The notes under the pieces were generated by a model, which was not told where the DNA came from, made no database searches, and saw only the letters and a list, made by a program, of their open reading frames with translations. A program made the translations under genes and the position numbers. A stretch of 8,561 bases of DNA from CAZKUN01 sp964555935 (GTDB taxonomy: Bacteria > Armatimonadota > Zipacnadia > Zipacnadales > VGFC01): assembly GCA_964555935.1 (NCBI GenBank), contig CAZKUN010000334.1, positions 1 through 8,561 on the forward strand. Direction: 5' to 3'. This document shows, piece by piece, positions 6,868 to 8,561 of this stretch; positions within the stretch are counted from its first letter, which is position 1; each line of letters starts with the position of its first letter.

Positions 6868-7729
6868 CTACTTCTTCGGCTTCTGCAATATGAGGATGAA
6901 CTGGTGGACGATGTTGGGGACGAAGCTGAAGGGGTAGCCGTATGGCCGCAGCGGCGCGCCGCCCTGGACCCAGATTTTCTCGCCCTTCAGGACCAGGCCG
7001 GCTTTCTCGGCGCGCTCGGCGACGAAAGCGTTGGTGAGGTAGTAACGCCCGCCCTGGTAGGCGTTGCGCAGGATGATCGTCATCCAACATCGCATCGAGA
7101 TAGGCGGCGTAGTCGGGCAGGTTCGCGAAGTCGTGCTCCTCGTCAGAGCGCATGTTGTAGTCGCTGGCGCGGTTACTCCACCCGTACTTGCCGTCACACA
7201 TCGTCTGGTCGACGTGGATATTATAGGGCGGATCCGTCCCGATGAAGTCGATCGACTCCTCCTCAATCTCATCGCGCATGACCTTGAGACAATCGCCCCT
7301 GAGCATCTCCTGCTTCACCAGGTCGTGCTCGTCGCAGACCTGGTCGTAGATGTCGATCCACTCCTGGTTGATCTCGATCCCTATTGCCTTGCGAGGGGGA
7401 TCGGCGATGCTGGCGCCGATAAGCGTTCCGCCGACGCCGGCGAACGGATCCAGCACCACGCCGTCGCGCTTGGTGAAGTACTCGATCTGCTCCTGCATGA
7501 GCCGCGGCGGTTTGTTCGCGCCATGGGTCTTGCGGAGTTTGTGGCCGTATTCGAGGGGGTAGTTGGTGGTCTCGTGGGTCTTCGTGAACCAGATCCACCT
7601 GTCACCCTTCAGCTCGTTGAGCGAGTTCTTGGGGTGGTAAGTGGGTTCTCGCTTCTCGGGTTTCTTCTTGGCCTGCTTCTTCTTGGCCTGCTTCTTCTTG
7701 GGCTTCGATTTCTTCGGCGTGCGAGGCAT
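6868..7729 (-). CDS. DNA amino-methyltransferase (N4-cytosine/N6-adenine), frameshifted near 7078
   Basis: S-adenosylmethionine-dependent DNA base methyltransferase, broken by one frame change. In the first frame (217 codons to about 7079) there is a Lys-rich tail (residues 1-27), then the SAM-binding motif DPFAGVGGT (94-102), GIEIN (117-121, motif II) and the catalytic motif TDPPYN (165-170). The first frame then becomes Arg/Pro-rich nonsense and runs to a stop at 6848. The neighbouring minus frame from 7077 gives IILRNAYQGGRYYLTNAF, later GEKIWVQ and PYGYPFSFVPNIVHQFILIL, ending QKPKK at a stop at 6868-6870. Joining them by dropping one base gives a coherent 286-residue protein. Motif I precedes DPPY, so the order is alpha/gamma-like, not beta. 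No Shine-Dalgarno site is evident before ATG 7729 and no nearby alternative start exists in frame. No restriction enzyme gene is visible, so it looks like an orphan. It is either a recent pseudogene or a sequencing/assembly error. Confidence 0.8.
7662..7701 (-). repeat. 15-base tandem repeat encoding the Lys-rich N-terminal tail
   Basis: Two perfect 15-base copies (7662-7676 and 7677-7691 on the plus strand, TTCTTCTTGGCCTGC) and a partial third encode successive KKKQA-type units in the methyltransferase tail (KPKKKQAKKKQAKKKP). The unit length is a multiple of three, so copy-number change would lengthen or shorten the tail without breaking the frame. The tail is probably disordered and may help non-specific DNA contact. 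Confidence 0.75.
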
Positions 7730-7775
7730 GGCGGGCTGTTCGACGAGGTGAAGGAGGCTTCCTGCACCGAGAGCC

Positions 7776-8321
7776 CTACTCCATCGGCGCCGCGACGTCC
7801 GTGCCCGGTTCGAGGGCGTCGATGCCGAGGCGGGAGAGAATGGAGGCCAAGGTCTCCGGGTTATCCGAGCCGAGAAGCGCGCGCCGCTCGCCCTGGAGGT
7901 ACAGAAGCAACCCGCGGTTGCCGCTGGAGGTGTAGGCCCACGTCTTGTTCCTGCCCCGCCTGATGCCCCAGCCACCGAATTCCGCTATCGGCCTATAGGT
8001 CACCGGCCGGCAGGCGCGGATCTCGCTGATGGCAATGCGAACCGGCCTGGGCCAGCGACCGAGGTAGAACTGCACCTCTACGTCCGTCACCGCGACGCGC
8101 GAGCCACCCAGCACGACGTGGATGAGCGCCAGCACGGCCAGGCCGATGCACGGTCCGATCCACAGCATCGCGCTGCGCTCAGCGGCCGGCGTCTTGCTCC
8201 ACTCTTGCCAGATGCCCCAGGCCGTGCCGACCACGGACAGCCAGACCACGGCAACAATCAGCCACACCCACCATGGCGATGGCTGTCGCTCTTCATGAAT
8301 GACAGGCTGGCTCGCGTCCAT
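7776..8321 (-). CDS. two-helix membrane protein with a PH-like cytoplasmic domain, function unknown
   Basis: Hypothetical inner-membrane protein of 181 residues. A short polar N-terminus is followed by membrane helix 1 at about 17-38 (WWVWLIVAVVWLSVVGTAWG) and helix 2 at about 50-72 (MLWIGPCIGLAVLALIHVVL), joined by a short loop. The rest, about 74-168, is beta-rich with alternating hydrophobic residues and a final helix (NPETLASILSRLGI). This has the layout of bacterial PH-like domains after a membrane anchor: strand VTDVEVQFYLG, Gly-rich turn GGWGIRRGRN, then GLLLYLQGERRALLGSD. ATG 8321 was chosen because GGAGG lies seven bases upstream and the upstream extension to a GTG at 8414 has no comparable site. 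It precedes the methyltransferase gene with 46 bases between, but nothing ties the two functionally. Family assignment is by shape only. Confidence 0.7.
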   Translation of the reverse strand: MDASQPVIHEERQPSPWWVWLIVAVVWLSVVGTAWGIWQEWSKTPAAERSAMLWIGPCIGLAVLALIHVVLGGSRVAVTDVEVQFYLGRWPRPVRIAISEIRACRPVTYRPIAEFGGWGIRRGRNKTWAYTSSGNRGLLLYLQGERRALLGSDNPETLASILSRLGIDALEPGTDVAAPME

Positions 8322-8328
8322 CGATCTG

Positions 8329-8333
8329 CCTCC
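8329..8333 (-). promoter_or_regulatory. ribosome binding site of the two-helix membrane protein
   Basis: On the minus strand this reads GGAGG, preceded by TT, seven bases before ATG 8321. It supports the 181-residue form over the longer open frame beginning at GTG 8414. Confidence 0.7.
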
Positions 8334-8418
8334 AAGAACGCCATGCGACGAAAACCGCTTCTGCAGCGCAACTACCGTCGCAGGACTTCGCGACCAGGAC
8401 GCCAATGCCTCCACGCGA

Positions 8419-8509
8419 TTAATTAGTGTCAGACACTAGTTTATCGCCTGTTTCCGATACCTCAGCCCAGAGTAACGCCTTGGATAAACTAGTGTCTGAC
8501 ACTAATTAA
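8419..8509. repeat. perfect 27-base inverted repeat with palindromic arms
   Basis: Arms 8419-8445 and 8483-8509 are exact reverse complements over 27 bases, with a 37-base unstructured spacer. Each arm contains its own 15-base palindrome, TAGTGTC-N-GACACTA, at 8424-8438 and 8490-8504, with centres 66 bases apart. The arms are far more AT-rich than the surrounding DNA. It could be a REP/RAYT-type or MITE-like mobile repeat, since GTGTCAGACAC-type hairpins are common in such families (from memory). It could instead be a pair of operator sites for a dimeric regulator about 100 bases upstream of the membrane protein gene. No transposase lies nearby. Confidence 0.8.
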
Positions 8510-8561
8510 CCGGGATTGCCCATATGGAACTGGGCGCCCCGGCGTTGGCTGAGCAGTCAGC

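Noticed and set aside
7064..7963. 299-codon plus-strand open frame with a Leu-rich hydrophobic stretch
   Set aside because: The hydrophobic LLGLLLLGLL stretch is simply the antisense reading of the Lys-repeat DNA, and the frame spans two convincing minus-strand genes.
7730..7975. N-terminal extension of the methyltransferase
   Set aside because: The extension overlaps the membrane protein gene in another frame, is Arg/Ala/Ser-rich without motifs, and has no ribosome binding site.
8446..8482. Loop of the 8419-8509 element as a CRISPR-like spacer
   Set aside because: There is one inverted pair, not a series of direct repeats with regular spacers.
8502..8561. Possible C-terminus of a minus-strand gene entering from the right edge, or a plus-strand start at 8524
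   Set aside because: Only about 19 or 12 codons are visible, two minus frames are open, and there is no ribosome binding site before the plus-strand ATG. Neither can be supported.

Overview
The window is a GC-rich bacterial segment in which every gene I can support lies on the minus strand. From right to left these are a small two-helix membrane protein, a frameshifted DNA amino-methyltransferase, and two very large secreted proteins that look like carbohydrate-processing enzymes. The large secreted proteins combine signal peptides, carbohydrate-binding-like modules and a CARDB-type tail. With the long hairpin repeats between genes, this suggests an uncultivated environmental lineage of the Armatimonadota, Hydrogenedentota or Planctomycetota kind. 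That placement is an impression from gene style only, not a phylogenetic result.

Layout. Positions 1-227 are gene-free and lie downstream of the left gene. Positions 228-3242 encode a 1004-residue secreted clan GH-A (GH5-like) glycoside hydrolase, with Asn-Glu-Pro and a second Glu in the expected places and two related C-terminal beta-sandwich modules. Only 34 bases upstream of it, 3277-6675 encodes a 1132-residue secreted protein: an N-terminal CBM4/9-like module, a discoidin-like module, a large helical (probably alpha/alpha toroid) region and a C-terminal CARDB domain. I cannot name its activity. The two very probably form one transcription unit acting outside the cytoplasm on a polysaccharide or glycoconjugate.

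Positions 6691-6757 hold a long imperfect hairpin ending two bases before the ribosome binding site of the 1132-residue gene. A short degenerate 9-base repeat follows at 6809-6843. Positions 6868-7729 encode the methyltransferase. Its two halves, in two frames, join into one convincing 286-residue protein if one base near 7078 is removed. Positions 7776-8321 encode a membrane protein with a PH-like cytoplasmic domain. Upstream of it, 8419-8509 is a perfect 27-base inverted repeat whose arms are themselves palindromes.

The most interesting items are the two hairpin elements, each just 5' of a minus-strand gene and resembling REP-type repeats mobilised by RAYT transposases; the clean frameshift in the methyltransferase; and the unnamed helical enzyme candidate paired with the glycosidase. 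No CRISPR array, tRNA, rRNA, insertion sequence gene or convincing intrinsic terminator was seen.
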